Below the pieces are notes generated by a model. That model ran no database searches. It was not told the DNA's origin and saw nothing but the letters and a program-made list of their open reading frames with translations. Position numbers and translations under genes: made by a program. Source: Luteimonas rhizosphaerae (GTDB lineage Bacteria; Pseudomonadota; Gammaproteobacteria; Xanthomonadales; Xanthomonadaceae). Taken from it: a stretch of DNA of 64,000 bases. The DNA lies in assembly GCF_002849595.1 (NCBI RefSeq), contig NZ_NRQR01000028.1:110523-174522 (forward strand), written 5' to 3'. Positions 15,642 to 24,945 of this stretch are shown in pieces. Each line of letters opens with the position of its first letter. Within the stretch, counting starts at the first letter, position 1.

Positions 15642-18032
15642 TCAGTCGCTGCGTTCGCTGTCCGCGCGGCTCATCGAGAACGGTCGCGCGTCCGGCGCGG
15701 TCGCCCATTCGCGATCCGGTTCGGCCTGCATGCGGAACCGCAGCTCGCCACCCGCCATCAGCGCCTCGTGCTGCAGCACGCCGCGGGTTAGCGGCGCCCC
15801 GTTGAGGGTGACGGCGCCGATGTAGGGATGCGCATCGTCGAGATCGTCGACGACGATCGAGAACCGCTTGCCGTTCGGCAGGTGCAGCGTCGCCGATTCC
15901 ACGAAGGGCCGGCCGATCACGTATTCGTTGCTGCCCGGCGCAACCGGATAGAACCCGAGCGCGGTGAACACCAGCCACGCCGACATCTGGCCGAGGTCGT
16001 CGTTGCCGACCAGGCCGTCGGGCGTGGGCTTGTACTGGGTCTCGACGATCTGCTTCAGACGTTCCTGCGTGCGCCAGGGCTGGCCGGCGTAGGCGTACAG
16101 ATAGGCGACGTGATGGCTGGGCTCGTTGCCGTGGGCGTAGTGGCCGATGAGACCGGAGATGTCCTCCATGTGCGCGAAGATCGCCGGATCGACCTCGGCC
16201 TCGAAGATGGCGTCGAGCCGGTCGACCATCGCCTGGTCGCCGCCCATCAAATCGATCAGGCCGGCGGTGTCCTGCGGCACGAACCACGACGACTGCCAGG
16301 CGTTGCCCTCGGTGTAGTCGGTGCCGTAGCCCGATGCGTTCGGATCGAACGGCGTACGGAAGCTGCCGTCGCTGTTCTTGGCGCGCGAGAACCCGGTGTC
16401 GGGATCGAAGATGTTGCGGTAGTTCTGCGCGCGCGCCTCGTAGCGTTCGGCGATCGCGTCCTCGCCCAGCACGCGCGCCGCGCGGCTCAGCGCCCAGTCG
16501 TCGTAAGCGTATTCGAGCGTCTTCGACGCGCCCTCGCCTTCCTTGTCGATCGGCACGTAGCCGAGCGCCATGTAGTGCCCGAGGCCGTCGTAGGGCGCGT
16601 ACTCCGCGCTGGCGGTCATCGCCTCGAGCGCGCGCTCGGTCGAGAAGCCACCGATGCCCTTGACGATGGCGTCGGAGATCACCGGCACCGCGTGGTAGCC
16701 GATCATGCACCACGTCTCCAGACCATGGAACGACCACACCGGCAGGATGCCGTAGGGGCTGTGCTCGCGCGCGGCGAGCAGCGAACTGACGAAGTGCGCG
16801 TTGCGCTGCTCGGGCTGGATGATGGTCAGCAGCGGATGCAGCGCGCGGAAGGTGTCCCACAGCGAGAACGTCGAGTGGAACGCGAACCCTTCGGCCTGGT
16901 GCACGGCATTGTCGGGGCCGCGGTAACGGCCGTCGGCGTCCATCGCCAGACTCGGCGCCTGCAGCGAGTGGTAGAGCGCCGTGTAGAGATTGCGGCGCAT
17001 GTCCTCGGATGCCTCGATGTCGACGACGCCCAGCGCTTCGCTCCACGTCGCCTGCGCCTGCGCGCGGGTCGCGTCGAAGTCCCAGCCCGGCATGTCGGCG
17101 TCGAGATTGCCGATCGCGCCGTCTTCGCTGACCGTCGAGATCGCGACCTTGACCAGCAGCGCCTCGTCGTCGAGATCGCCGAAGTCGAACACGGCGGCCA
17201 GGTCCCGGCCTTCGATCTGCGCGCGCTCGCCCGGAGCGCCGCTGCCCGGCGTCGCGAAGCCCTTGTATTCATTCGGCGGATCCTGGCGGTCGTGCAGCGC
17301 ATGCGCGGTCGGTGCCTGCGAGAAACGCATCGCGAAGAACAGCTGGCGCCCCGGCGCCCAGCCGCGGGTTTCACGGAAGCCGGTGACGGTGCCGTCGGGA
17401 CGCACGCGGATGCGCGACCACAGCACCTTGCCCTCGTAGTCGTAGATGCTGTGGCGCAGGTCCAGCAGCACGTGCGCGGGCTTGTCCTTGGGGAAGGTGT
17501 AGCGGTGCAGGCCGACGCGCGGATTGACCGTCAGTTCGGCGCGGATGTCGTAGTCGTCGAGCGAGACCGCGTAATAGCCCGGCTGCGCTTGCTCGCGCTC
17601 GTGGCTGAAGGCGGAGCGATATCCCGGCCCGGTCTTGTGGCCGCTTGCGTCGATCTCGCCCGGCCGCAGATGCACCTCGCCCGCGATCGGCATCAGCAGC
17701 ACGTCGCCGAGATCGGAGTGCCCGCTGCCGGAGAAATGGGTGTGCGAGAAGCCGACGATGCTGCGGTCGCCATGGCGGTAACCGGCGGCCCAGTCGTAGC
17801 TCTGCTTGAAATGCGCGGTGCGCGTGTCCGGACTCAGCTGGATCATGCCGAACGGCACCGTCGCGCCCGGGAACGTATGTCCTTCCCCGCCGGTGCCGAC
17901 CATCGGATCCGCCGCGGCATATGCCGCCGACGGCGACGCGGCCTGGCCGGTAAAGGGCAAGGCCGAGGCCAGCGCGAGTGCGCACAGCGCCACGGACATC
18001 GGGCGGCGGATCCGCGGGGACGCTGCAGGCAT
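15642..18032 (-). CDS. Secreted GH92 alpha-mannosidase
   Basis: This 796-residue exo-alpha-mannosidase has a signal peptide (residues 1-31, ending TGQAAS). The GH92 chain starts at DPMVGTGGEGHTFPGATVPFGM. Family landmarks include FSHTHFSGSGHSDLGDV, the central (alpha/alpha)6 barrel with YEGNAWQSSWFVPQD, NEPSHHVAYLY and GNDDLGQMSAW near the C-terminus. GH92 enzymes are Ca2+-dependent and remove alpha-1,2-, 1,3-, 1,4- or 1,6-linked mannose from N-glycans or mannan. The ATG at 18032 was chosen over upstream in-frame starts because GGAG lies 8-9 nt before it and a LacI operator (18045-18058) sits between. It is divergent from the lacI-type regulator. The signal peptide indicates periplasmic or extracellular action. 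Confidence 0.92.
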   Translation of the reverse strand: MPAASPRIRRPMSVALCALALASALPFTGQAASPSAAYAAADPMVGTGGEGHTFPGATVPFGMIQLSPDTRTAHFKQSYDWAAGYRHGDRSIVGFSHTHFSGSGHSDLGDVLLMPIAGEVHLRPGEIDASGHKTGPGYRSAFSHEREQAQPGYYAVSLDDYDIRAELTVNPRVGLHRYTFPKDKPAHVLLDLRHSIYDYEGKVLWSRIRVRPDGTVTGFRETRGWAPGRQLFFAMRFSQAPTAHALHDRQDPPNEYKGFATPGSGAPGERAQIEGRDLAAVFDFGDLDDEALLVKVAISTVSEDGAIGNLDADMPGWDFDATRAQAQATWSEALGVVDIEASEDMRRNLYTALYHSLQAPSLAMDADGRYRGPDNAVHQAEGFAFHSTFSLWDTFRALHPLLTIIQPEQRNAHFVSSLLAAREHSPYGILPVWSFHGLETWCMIGYHAVPVISDAIVKGIGGFSTERALEAMTASAEYAPYDGLGHYMALGYVPIDKEGEGASKTLEYAYDDWALSRAARVLGEDAIAERYEARAQNYRNIFDPDTGFSRAKNSDGSFRTPFDPNASGYGTDYTEGNAWQSSWFVPQDTAGLIDLMGGDQAMVDRLDAIFEAEVDPAIFAHMEDISGLIGHYAHGNEPSHHVAYLYAYAGQPWRTQERLKQIVETQYKPTPDGLVGNDDLGQMSAWLVFTALGFYPVAPGSNEYVIGRPFVESATLHLPNGKRFSIVVDDLDDAHPYIGAVTLNGAPLTRGVLQHEALMAGGELRFRMQAEPDREWATAPDARPFSMSRADSERSD

Positions 18033-18044
18033 GAACTCGCTCCG

Positions 18045-18058
18045 TTCAATCGATTGAA
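18045..18058. promoter_or_regulatory. LacI-family operator O1
   Basis: A perfect 14-bp palindrome, TTCAATCGATTGAA, with the central CG typical of LacI/GalR operators, 12 bp upstream of the GH92 start codon. It overlaps the leader of the mannosidase gene, where bound repressor would block it. Confidence 0.8.
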
Positions 18059-18144
18059 ATGCGACGCTATCACAGCCGCGGCGCCGCACATGCTGCAGCG
18101 CAGGATTGTCGATGAGCCCCCGAACGGGCACGATTCCGCCTGAT

Positions 18145-18158
18145 TTCAATCGATTCAA
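18145..18158. promoter_or_regulatory. LacI-family operator O2
   Basis: TTCAATCGATTCAA, identical to O1 except for one base (G to C at position 12), five bases before the regulator ATG at 18164. Its centre is exactly 100 bp from that of O1. It probably mediates autoregulation and possibly looping with O1. Confidence 0.75.
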
Positions 18159-18163
18159 GTCGC

Positions 18164-19210
18164 ATGTCCTCGTCGCGTTCCGCCACCCGTCGCGTCACCC
18201 TTGCCGACATCGCGACGGCCTGCGCGGTCTCGCGCGCGACGGTCTCGCTGGTGCTGAGCGGCAGTCCGGTCGTCGGCGCGGCGACCCGGACGCGGGTGGA
18301 AGCCGAGATCCGGCGCCAGGGCTATGTCTACAACCGCGCCGCCGCGAACCTGCGCCGCAATACTTCCAGCAGCGTCGCCCTGGTCGTCAACGACCTCTCC
18401 AACCCGTTCTTCGCCGAGTTCGCCGCGGGCGTCGACGAAGCGCTGGCGGATGCCGGCTGCGTAATGCTGCTGGGCAGCACTGGCGAATCCGTGGCCCGGC
18501 AGAGCGCCGTGCTCGCATCGCTGATCGAACACGGACCGGCCGGGCTGATCCTGTCGCCGGCCGAAGGCACCGCGCGCGACGACCTGCGCCAGGCCGTCGG
18601 CCTGCACACGCCGCTGCTGCTGTTCAACCGCCAGGTCGACGGCGCGGACTGGGATTTCCTCGGCACCGACAACGTCGCCGGCGCACGCCTCGCGACCGAA
18701 CACCTGGTCGCGCGCGGCCATCGACGCATCGCCTTCTTCGGCGGCCATGCGGGTTCCAGTTCGTGCCGGCAACGGCGCGACGGCTACACCCGGGCGATGG
18801 CGGCGGCCGGGCTGGCCGTGGAGCCCCGCTGGCGGGTCGAATGCACGCCGACGCGCCTGCAGGCGGCGGCCCAGGTCGGCGCGCTGCTCGCCGTTGATCC
18901 GGCTCCGACCGCCGCGGTCTGCTACAACGACGCCGTCGCGCTGGGCCTGATGCTCGGCCTCGCCAGCCGCGGCCTGCGCGCCGGACACGACCTCGCCGTG
19001 ACCGGCTTCGACGACATTCCCGAAGCCGCGGCGAGCGTGCCGGCACTGACGACCGTCGCGACCGATCCGCGCGCGCGCGGCCGTCAGGCGGCGGCGATGG
19101 TGCTGGCGCGCAGCGCTGCCCCCGACGCGCCCGTGTCGCGGGTCGTGCATCCCGTCCAACTCGCCGTGCGCGACAGCAGCGCGGCGCCCCTCCTGGCGAC
19201 GAGGCCATGA
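18164..19210 (+). CDS. LacI-family transcriptional regulator of the mannoside locus
   Basis: This 348-residue LacI/GalR repressor has an N-terminal helix-turn-helix and hinge (TLADIATACAVSRATVSLVL followed by RRQGYVYNRAAANLRR). A periplasmic-binding-protein-like effector domain follows (ALVVNDLSNPFFAEFAAGVDEAL; later AVTGFDDIPEAAASVPALTTV). The effector is probably a mannose-derived sugar. It is divergent from one GH92 gene and starts a same-strand series with a PfkB kinase, an AGE isomerase, a second GH92 and a peptidase. Two near-identical palindromes flank the divergent promoter region, one right before its own ATG, so it probably represses both directions. The start at 18164 follows from the HTH at residue 12 onward. 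Confidence 0.9.
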   Translation: MSSSRSATRRVTLADIATACAVSRATVSLVLSGSPVVGAATRTRVEAEIRRQGYVYNRAAANLRRNTSSSVALVVNDLSNPFFAEFAAGVDEALADAGCVMLLGSTGESVARQSAVLASLIEHGPAGLILSPAEGTARDDLRQAVGLHTPLLLFNRQVDGADWDFLGTDNVAGARLATEHLVARGHRRIAFFGGHAGSSSCRQRRDGYTRAMAAAGLAVEPRWRVECTPTRLQAAAQVGALLAVDPAPTAAVCYNDAVALGLMLGLASRGLRAGHDLAVTGFDDIPEAAASVPALTTVATDPRARGRQAAAMVLARSAAPDAPVSRVVHPVQLAVRDSSAAPLLATRP

Positions 19211-19343
19211 CCCTGATGTTCGATCCCGATTCCGACGGGGCGCACCGACGCGCGCGCCCGTGTTCCCTCTGCAGCGCGAGCCGCTCGACGCCGGCAACGC
19301 GCGCGCATCGGATCGCCCCGGACGGGCGCGCCGGGAGGTTTCG

Positions 19344-20327
19344 ATGAGCACCGCCATCGTCTGTTTCGGCGAAGCGCTGATCGACTTCCTCGGCGCGTCC
19401 GACACCGCACCGGGGGCACCCCGCGCGTTCCTGCGGCATGCCGGCGGCGCACCGGCGAATGTCGCCGTGGCCGCCGCACGGCTGGGCGGCGACGCGCGCT
19501 TCGTCGGCACGCTGGGCGAGGAGCTGTTCGGTGACTTCATCCTCGGCGAACTGCAGGCCGCCGGCGTCGGCACCGCAGGCGTGCGCCGCACGTCGGCCGC
19601 GAAGACCGCACTGGCCTTCGTCGAACTGGCCGACGACGGCGAACGCAGCTTCAGTTTCTACCGGCCGCCCGCCGCGGACCTGCTGTTCGCGCCGGCCGAT
19701 TTCCGCGACGCGGATTTCGACGGCTGCGCGGCGTTCCACGTGTGCTCCAACAGCCTGACCGCCGAACCTGCCGCATCGGCGACGCAGGCCGGCATGCGCC
19801 AGGCCCGTGCGCGCGGCGCGCTGGTCAGCATGGATCTGAACCTGCGCCCTGCCCTGTGGGACGCCGCTGCCGATGTCGCTGCCGGTGTGTGGCCGGCGCT
19901 GGCCGAGGCCGATCTGGTCAAGCTCAGCCAGTCGGAACTGGCGTGGCTGGCGGTCTCGGCGGGTGATGAGGCGGCTGCGTTGGCCCGGCTGTTCGCGGCG
20001 CGCGCACGTCTGGTCGTCGTGACCGACGGACCGGCGCCGCTGCGCTGGTACACCGCCGACGCCCACGGTACGCAGCCCGTGCATGCGCTCGCGGCGCGCG
20101 ACACGACCGGCGCCGGCGACGCATTCGTCGCCGGGCTGCTGCACGCGCTGGTCGCACGTGGCGTCGCGGCCGACGCACTGCCCGGCTTCGCGCGCCAGGC
20201 CGACGCCTTCGCCGCGACGCTCGCCTTCGCCGCGGCCTGCGGCGCCCTCGCCACCCAGACGCACGGCGCATTCGGCGCGATGCCGACGCGCGCCGCCGTC
20301 GACCGGTTCCTGGAGTCCGCCGCGTGA
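19344..20327 (+). CDS. PfkB-family sugar kinase, probable fructokinase
   Basis: This 327-residue cytoplasmic ribokinase/PfkB-type kinase begins IVCFGEALIDFLGASD. It carries GGAPANVAVAAARLGG (PfkB signature 1, about residues 34-49) and DTTGAGDAFVAGLLHAL (signature 2 with the catalytic Asp, about 260). These match bacterial fructokinases, which make fructose 6-phosphate from fructose and ATP; a related hexose substrate is possible. GGGAGG at 19332-19337 fixes the ATG at 19344. Its stop overlaps the GTG start of the AGE isomerase (GTGA), so the two are translationally coupled. If the neighbour turns mannose into fructose, this kinase finishes the entry into glycolysis. Confidence 0.88.
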   Translation: MSTAIVCFGEALIDFLGASDTAPGAPRAFLRHAGGAPANVAVAAARLGGDARFVGTLGEELFGDFILGELQAAGVGTAGVRRTSAAKTALAFVELADDGERSFSFYRPPAADLLFAPADFRDADFDGCAAFHVCSNSLTAEPAASATQAGMRQARARGALVSMDLNLRPALWDAAADVAAGVWPALAEADLVKLSQSELAWLAVSAGDEAAALARLFAARARLVVVTDGPAPLRWYTADAHGTQPVHALAARDTTGAGDAFVAGLLHALVARGVAADALPGFARQADAFAATLAFAAACGALATQTHGAFGAMPTRAAVDRFLESAA

Positions 20328-21571
20328 CCCGTCCCCGCCTGCCCGCATCCCCACGCCCCGACTTCCGCGACTGCGAGGTGCTGCGCCAGCACATCGCCGA
20401 CACGATGGCGTTCTACCGCCCGACGGTCATCGATCCCGACGGCGGCTGTTTCCACTACTTCCGCGACGACGGCAGCGTCTACGACCGCACGCACCGGCAC
20501 CTGGTCAGCAGCACGCGCTTCGTCTTCAACTTCGCACTCGCCGCGCGCGAGTTCGCGTCGCCGGATGCCCTGGCGTCGGCCAGGCACGCACTGCGCTACG
20601 TGCGCGAGGTGCATCGCGATCCGCGCAGCGGCGGTTACGCCTGGACGCTGCGCGATCACGCGCCGGAAGACCCCACCCAGTTCGCCTACGGCATCGGCTT
20701 CGTGCTGCTGGCGTATGCGAGCGCGCTGAAGGCCGGCATCGACGAAGCGCGGCCCTGGCTCGACGAGACCTGGGACCTGCTGGAAACGCGCTTCTGGGAT
20801 CCCGAAGCGCAGCTCTATCGCGACGAGGCCACCGCGGACTGGGTGTTCGCCGACTACCGCGGCCAGAACGCCAACATGCATCTGTGCGAAGCGATGATCG
20901 CGGCCTGGGAAGCGACCGGCGTCCGCCGGTACCTGGAGCGCGCCCTGTTGCTCGCCGACCGCATGACCCGACGCCAGGCCGCGCTCGCCGGCGGCCTGGT
21001 CTGGGAGCATTACGACCGCGACTGGAACGTCGACTGGGACTACCACCGCGACGATCCCAAGCACCTGTTCAAGCCCTGGGGCTTCCAGCCCGGCCACCAG
21101 ACCGAGTGGGCCAAGTTGTTGCTGCTGCTGGACCGGCATGTCGAGGCCGACTGGCTGGTGCCCACGGCGCGCCATCTGTTCGACACCGCGCTCGCGCGCG
21201 CCTGGGACGACGTCCACGGCGGCATCGTCTACGGCTTCGATCCCGACGGCGTGGTCTGCGACGACGACAAGTATTTCTGGGTGCAGGCGGAAAGCCTGGC
21301 CGCGGCAGCGCTGCTGCATGCGCGCACCGGCGTTGCGGTGTACGCGGACTGGTACGACCGTATCTGGACCTACGCGTGGACGCATTTCGTCGATCACACC
21401 CACGGCGCCTGGTATCGCATCCTCGATCGCGAGAACCGCCGCTACAGCGACGAGAAGAGCCCGGCCGGCAAGACCGACTACCACACGATGGGCGCCTGTC
21501 ACGAGGTGCTCAACGTGCTGCGTGGCGATGACGGCCTGCGCGTCGCGGCGGCCGAGGACGCGTCGCGATGA
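20324..21571 (+). CDS. AGE-family isomerase, probable D-mannose isomerase
   Basis: This 415-residue protein belongs to the N-acylglucosamine 2-epimerase (AGE) superfamily, an (alpha/alpha)6 barrel. Motifs include TRFVFNFALAAR, the Trp/His-rich DWNVDWDYHRDDPKHLFKP, WGFQPGHQTEWAKLLLLL, FWVQAESLAAAALLH and KTDYHTMGACHEVL, which carry the active-site His, Arg and Glu set. The HQTEWAKLL type with a downstream YHTMGACHE block resembles D-mannose isomerases (mannose to fructose) more than GlcNAc epimerases, and the neighbours support this. It starts at a GTG inside the kinase stop (GTGA) and ends in ATGA with the second GH92 gene. Other specificities (cellobiose epimerase, GlcNAc 2-epimerase) cannot be excluded. 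Confidence 0.85.
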   Translation: MTRPRLPASPRPDFRDCEVLRQHIADTMAFYRPTVIDPDGGCFHYFRDDGSVYDRTHRHLVSSTRFVFNFALAAREFASPDALASARHALRYVREVHRDPRSGGYAWTLRDHAPEDPTQFAYGIGFVLLAYASALKAGIDEARPWLDETWDLLETRFWDPEAQLYRDEATADWVFADYRGQNANMHLCEAMIAAWEATGVRRYLERALLLADRMTRRQAALAGGLVWEHYDRDWNVDWDYHRDDPKHLFKPWGFQPGHQTEWAKLLLLLDRHVEADWLVPTARHLFDTALARAWDDVHGGIVYGFDPDGVVCDDDKYFWVQAESLAAAALLHARTGVAVYADWYDRIWTYAWTHFVDHTHGAWYRILDRENRRYSDEKSPAGKTDYHTMGACHEVLNVLRGDDGLRVAAAEDASR

Positions 21572-24500
21572 CGCGCGCCGCATCGCGGGTGGCGCTGCTG
21601 TCCACGCCACTGCTGTCGACGCTGCTGCTGGCGTCGGGCCTCGCCGGCGCGACCGGATTCCGGAGTTCGTTCGAACCCGGTGAGCCGCGGCCGGTGGCGT
21701 CACGATCGACGTTGGCGGTCGCGGTCGGCAGCGGCCCCGCGGCGCCGTATGCGGCCAAGCCGAACGTCGGCTACAGCGGTCTGCACGCGTTGCACTACGA
21801 CGCCGCGACGGCGGCGCGCACGCGTCTGTTCGAGGTCGACGTCACGGTCGATGCCGACACGACGCTGTCGTGGCTGGTCCTGCCCGAGATCGTCGACGAC
21901 GACATCGCGGCGTCGATGCACGTGTCGCTGGATCTCGTGTTCGAAGACGGCCGGCGCCTGTCGTCGCTGGACGTGCGCGACCACCATGGCGTGCGGCTCG
22001 GCGCCGTCGCGCAGGGCGAATCGAAGACGCTGTCTCCGCAGCAATGGGCACGCAAGGCCGTGCGCCTCGGTGATGTCGCCGGCCTGCAGGGCCGGCGCAT
22101 CGTCGCGATCGAACTCGACGCCGCGCCGCCCGGCCAGACGCCGGCGCGCGGCTGGATCGACGATGTCGCGATCGCCGATGTCGCGCGTCCCGATCATCGG
22201 CGTCCGTCGGACTGGGTGTCGACGACGCGCGGCACCCAGTCCAACGGCACGTTCTCGCGCGGCAACAATTTCCCCGCCACCGCGGTACCGCACGGCTTCA
22301 ACTTCTGGACGCCGGTCACCGACGCCGGATCCCTGAACTGGCTGTACCGCTGGAGCGAGCACAACGATGCGCGCAACCGGCCGCAGCTGCAGGCGCTGGC
22401 ACTGAGCCACCAGACCAGCCCGTGGATGGGCGACCGGCAGACCTTCCAGGTGATGCCGTCGGCGGCCCGCGGCGTGCCCGATGCCGATCGCGCGGCGCGT
22501 GCGCTGCCGTTCTCGCGCGACCACGAGCTGGCGCGACCGCATCACTACCGGGTCGCGTTCGACGGCGGCATCGTCGCCGAACTCGCGCCGACCGACCACG
22601 CCGCGCTGTTCCGCTTCCGGTTTCCGGACGATGGCGACGCCAACCTGCTGTTCGACAACGTCGACGCGCGCGGTGGCCTGACCCTCGACGCCGATGCGCA
22701 GACGCTGCAGGGCTACACCGATGTGCGCAGCGGCCTGTCGACCGGCGCGACGCGGATGTACGTCGTCGCCCGCTTCGACCGCCCCTGGCGTCGCAGCGGC
22801 GCGCTCGACACCGGCCGACCGACGGGCTGGGTGAAGTTCGACACCGACGCCAGCCGCACCGTGCACATGCGCATCGCGACCTCGCTGATCTCGACCGAGC
22901 AGGCCTGGCACAACCTCGCGCTGGAGCTGGGCGAGACCCCGGACTTCGACGCCGTGCGCGAACGGGCCCAGTCCGCCTGGGACGCGAAACTCGGCATCGT
23001 CGAGGTCGAAGGCGCGAGCGACGACCAGCGCACCACGCTGTATTCCAATCTCTACCGGTTGTTCCTGTATCCCAATTCCGGGCACGAAAACGCCGGCACC
23101 GCCGAGGCGCCCGACTGGCGCTATGCGAGCCAGAATTCCTGGTCGAACGACAACGCCGAAGGCAACGCGAACCGCAGCTTCGCGCCGGTCCGCGACGGCC
23201 GGGTCTACGTCAACAACGGGTTCTGGGACACCTTCCGCACGACCTGGCCGGCCTATGCGCTGCTGACGCCCGGCATGGCCGGCACCCTGATCGACGGGTT
23301 CCTCGAGCAGTCCCGCGCCGGCGGCTGGGTGGCGCGCTGGTCCTCGCCCGGCTATGCCAATCTGATGGTCGGCACCAGTTCCGACGTCGCCTTCGCCGAT
23401 GCCTGGCTCAAGGGCATCGGCGGCTTCGATCCGGAAGAGGCCTACGCCGCGGCGCTGAAGAACGCGACCGTCGCCCCACCGAGCGACCACGTCGGGCGCA
23501 AGGGCCTGGCGCGCGCGATCTTCCGCGGCCACGCCGACACCTCGGTGCACGAAGGCATGTCGTGGACGCTGGAAGGCGCGCTCAACGATTTCGGCATCGC
23601 CAACATGGCGACGCGACTCGCGGAGACTGCGGCGACGCCCGATGCGCGGCGCCGCTATGCCGACGAGGCCGCGTACTTCCGCCAGCGCGCCGGTGCCTAC
23701 GTGCACGTCTTCGATCCTGCGACCGGGTTCTTCCAGGGACGCACGCCCGAGGGCGCGTGGCGGCTCGACGCCGCACGCTTCGACCCGCGCGTCTGGGGCC
23801 ACGACTACACCGAGGCCAATGCGTGGACCTTCGCGTTCACCGCGCCGCACGACGGCCAGGGCCTGGCGAATCTCTACGGCGGGCGCGACGGCCTGGCAGC
23901 GAAGCTCGACACCTTTTTCGCCACACCCGAGACCGCCGACCCCGCGTTCGTCGGCTCCTACGGCGGCGTCATCCATGAAATGACCGAGGCGCGCGACGTG
24001 CGCATGGGCATGTACGCGCACAGCAACCAGCCCGCGCACCACATCCCGTGGCTGTACGTGCACGCGGGGCAGCCGTGGAAGACCCAGCGCATCACCCGCG
24101 AGGTCGTGCAGCGGCTCTATCTCGGCAGCGAGATCGGCCAGGGATATCCGGGCGACGAGGACAACGGCGAGATGTCGGCCTGGCACCTGTTCGCCGCCCT
24201 GGGCCTGTATCCGCTGCGGATGGGCGCACCGGAATACGTCATCGGCGCGCCCCTGTTCGAACGCGCGACGGTGCGGCTGGAGAACGGCAGGCAGCTGGTC
24301 ATCAACGCGCCGGGCAACACACAGGACACCGTCTACGTGCAGTCGCTGCGGGTGGACGGCCGGCCGTGGAGCCGGCCGTGGATCCGCCACGCGGACATCG
24401 CCGACGGCGCCGTGCTCGACTTCGTGTTCGGCGAGACGCCGTCGCGCTGGGGCAGCGAGGCGGACGCGTTGCCGGCGTCGCTGACCACGGGCGATGCGCC

Positions 24501-24945
24501 GCCGACGCCATGGACGGACCTCGTGCCCGCCGGTGCCGCGCAGGCCCGGGTCGAGGCGACGAATGCGCCCGCCGCCGCGCTGCTCGACGACGATGCAGCG
24601 ACCACGCTGCAATTGAGCGGCGACGCGCGCGCCATCCTGATCGACGCCGGGAACCCGATCGCGCCGCAGGCCTACACGCTGACCTCGGGCAGTGCGCCGA
24701 TCGCCGCCGTGGGCTGGGTGCTCGAAGGCCTGGACGCGTCCGGCCGCTGGATCGCACTCGACCGTCGCGAGGGCGAACTCTTCCGCTGGCCACGCCAGAC
24801 CCGGCCCTTCCGCATCGCCGCGCATGCCCCGCACGCGCGCTACCGGCTCCGTTTCGCCGGCAGCGGCCGCCTGCAGCTCGCCGAGGTCGAACTGCTCGGC
24901 GCACCCGGTCGTCCGTCTCCTGCCATCCAGAGTTCCGCCCGATGA
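21568..24945 (+). CDS. Large secreted GH92 alpha-mannosidase
   Basis: This 1125-residue GH92 glycosidase has a hydrophobic signal sequence (about residues 8-29). An extra beta-rich N-terminal module spans about residues 30-205 (probably carbohydrate binding). The GH92 catalytic region follows (GTQSNGTFSRGNNFPATAVPHGFN onward, YNEAN-like DYTEANAWTFAFTAPHD, SNQPAHHIPWLYVHAGQPW, GDEDNGEMSAWHLFAALGLYP). A C-terminal beta domain of roughly 150 residues resembles F5/8-type sugar-binding modules. It is about 330 residues longer than the other GH92 of this locus, and the catalytic motifs differ (GDEDNGEMSAW here, GNDDLGQMSAW there), so the two probably cut different linkages. ATGA overlaps couple it to both neighbours. 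Confidence 0.9.
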   Translation: MTRAASRVALLSTPLLSTLLLASGLAGATGFRSSFEPGEPRPVASRSTLAVAVGSGPAAPYAAKPNVGYSGLHALHYDAATAARTRLFEVDVTVDADTTLSWLVLPEIVDDDIAASMHVSLDLVFEDGRRLSSLDVRDHHGVRLGAVAQGESKTLSPQQWARKAVRLGDVAGLQGRRIVAIELDAAPPGQTPARGWIDDVAIADVARPDHRRPSDWVSTTRGTQSNGTFSRGNNFPATAVPHGFNFWTPVTDAGSLNWLYRWSEHNDARNRPQLQALALSHQTSPWMGDRQTFQVMPSAARGVPDADRAARALPFSRDHELARPHHYRVAFDGGIVAELAPTDHAALFRFRFPDDGDANLLFDNVDARGGLTLDADAQTLQGYTDVRSGLSTGATRMYVVARFDRPWRRSGALDTGRPTGWVKFDTDASRTVHMRIATSLISTEQAWHNLALELGETPDFDAVRERAQSAWDAKLGIVEVEGASDDQRTTLYSNLYRLFLYPNSGHENAGTAEAPDWRYASQNSWSNDNAEGNANRSFAPVRDGRVYVNNGFWDTFRTTWPAYALLTPGMAGTLIDGFLEQSRAGGWVARWSSPGYANLMVGTSSDVAFADAWLKGIGGFDPEEAYAAALKNATVAPPSDHVGRKGLARAIFRGHADTSVHEGMSWTLEGALNDFGIANMATRLAETAATPDARRRYADEAAYFRQRAGAYVHVFDPATGFFQGRTPEGAWRLDAARFDPRVWGHDYTEANAWTFAFTAPHDGQGLANLYGGRDGLAAKLDTFFATPETADPAFVGSYGGVIHEMTEARDVRMGMYAHSNQPAHHIPWLYVHAGQPWKTQRITREVVQRLYLGSEIGQGYPGDEDNGEMSAWHLFAALGLYPLRMGAPEYVIGAPLFERATVRLENGRQLVINAPGNTQDTVYVQSLRVDGRPWSRPWIRHADIADGAVLDFVFGETPSRWGSEADALPASLTTGDAPPTPWTDLVPAGAAQARVEATNAPAAALLDDDAATTLQLSGDARAILIDAGNPIAPQAYTLTSGSAPIAAVGWVLEGLDASGRWIALDRREGELFRWPRQTRPFRIAAHAPHARYRLRFAGSGRLQLAEVELLGAPGRPSPAIQSSAR

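Noticed and set aside
18033..18158. Longer N-terminus for the minus-strand GH92 starting at 18158
   Set aside because: It would place about 42 residues of non-signal-like sequence before a good signal peptide and would cover both operators; the ATG at 18032 has GGAG in front of it.
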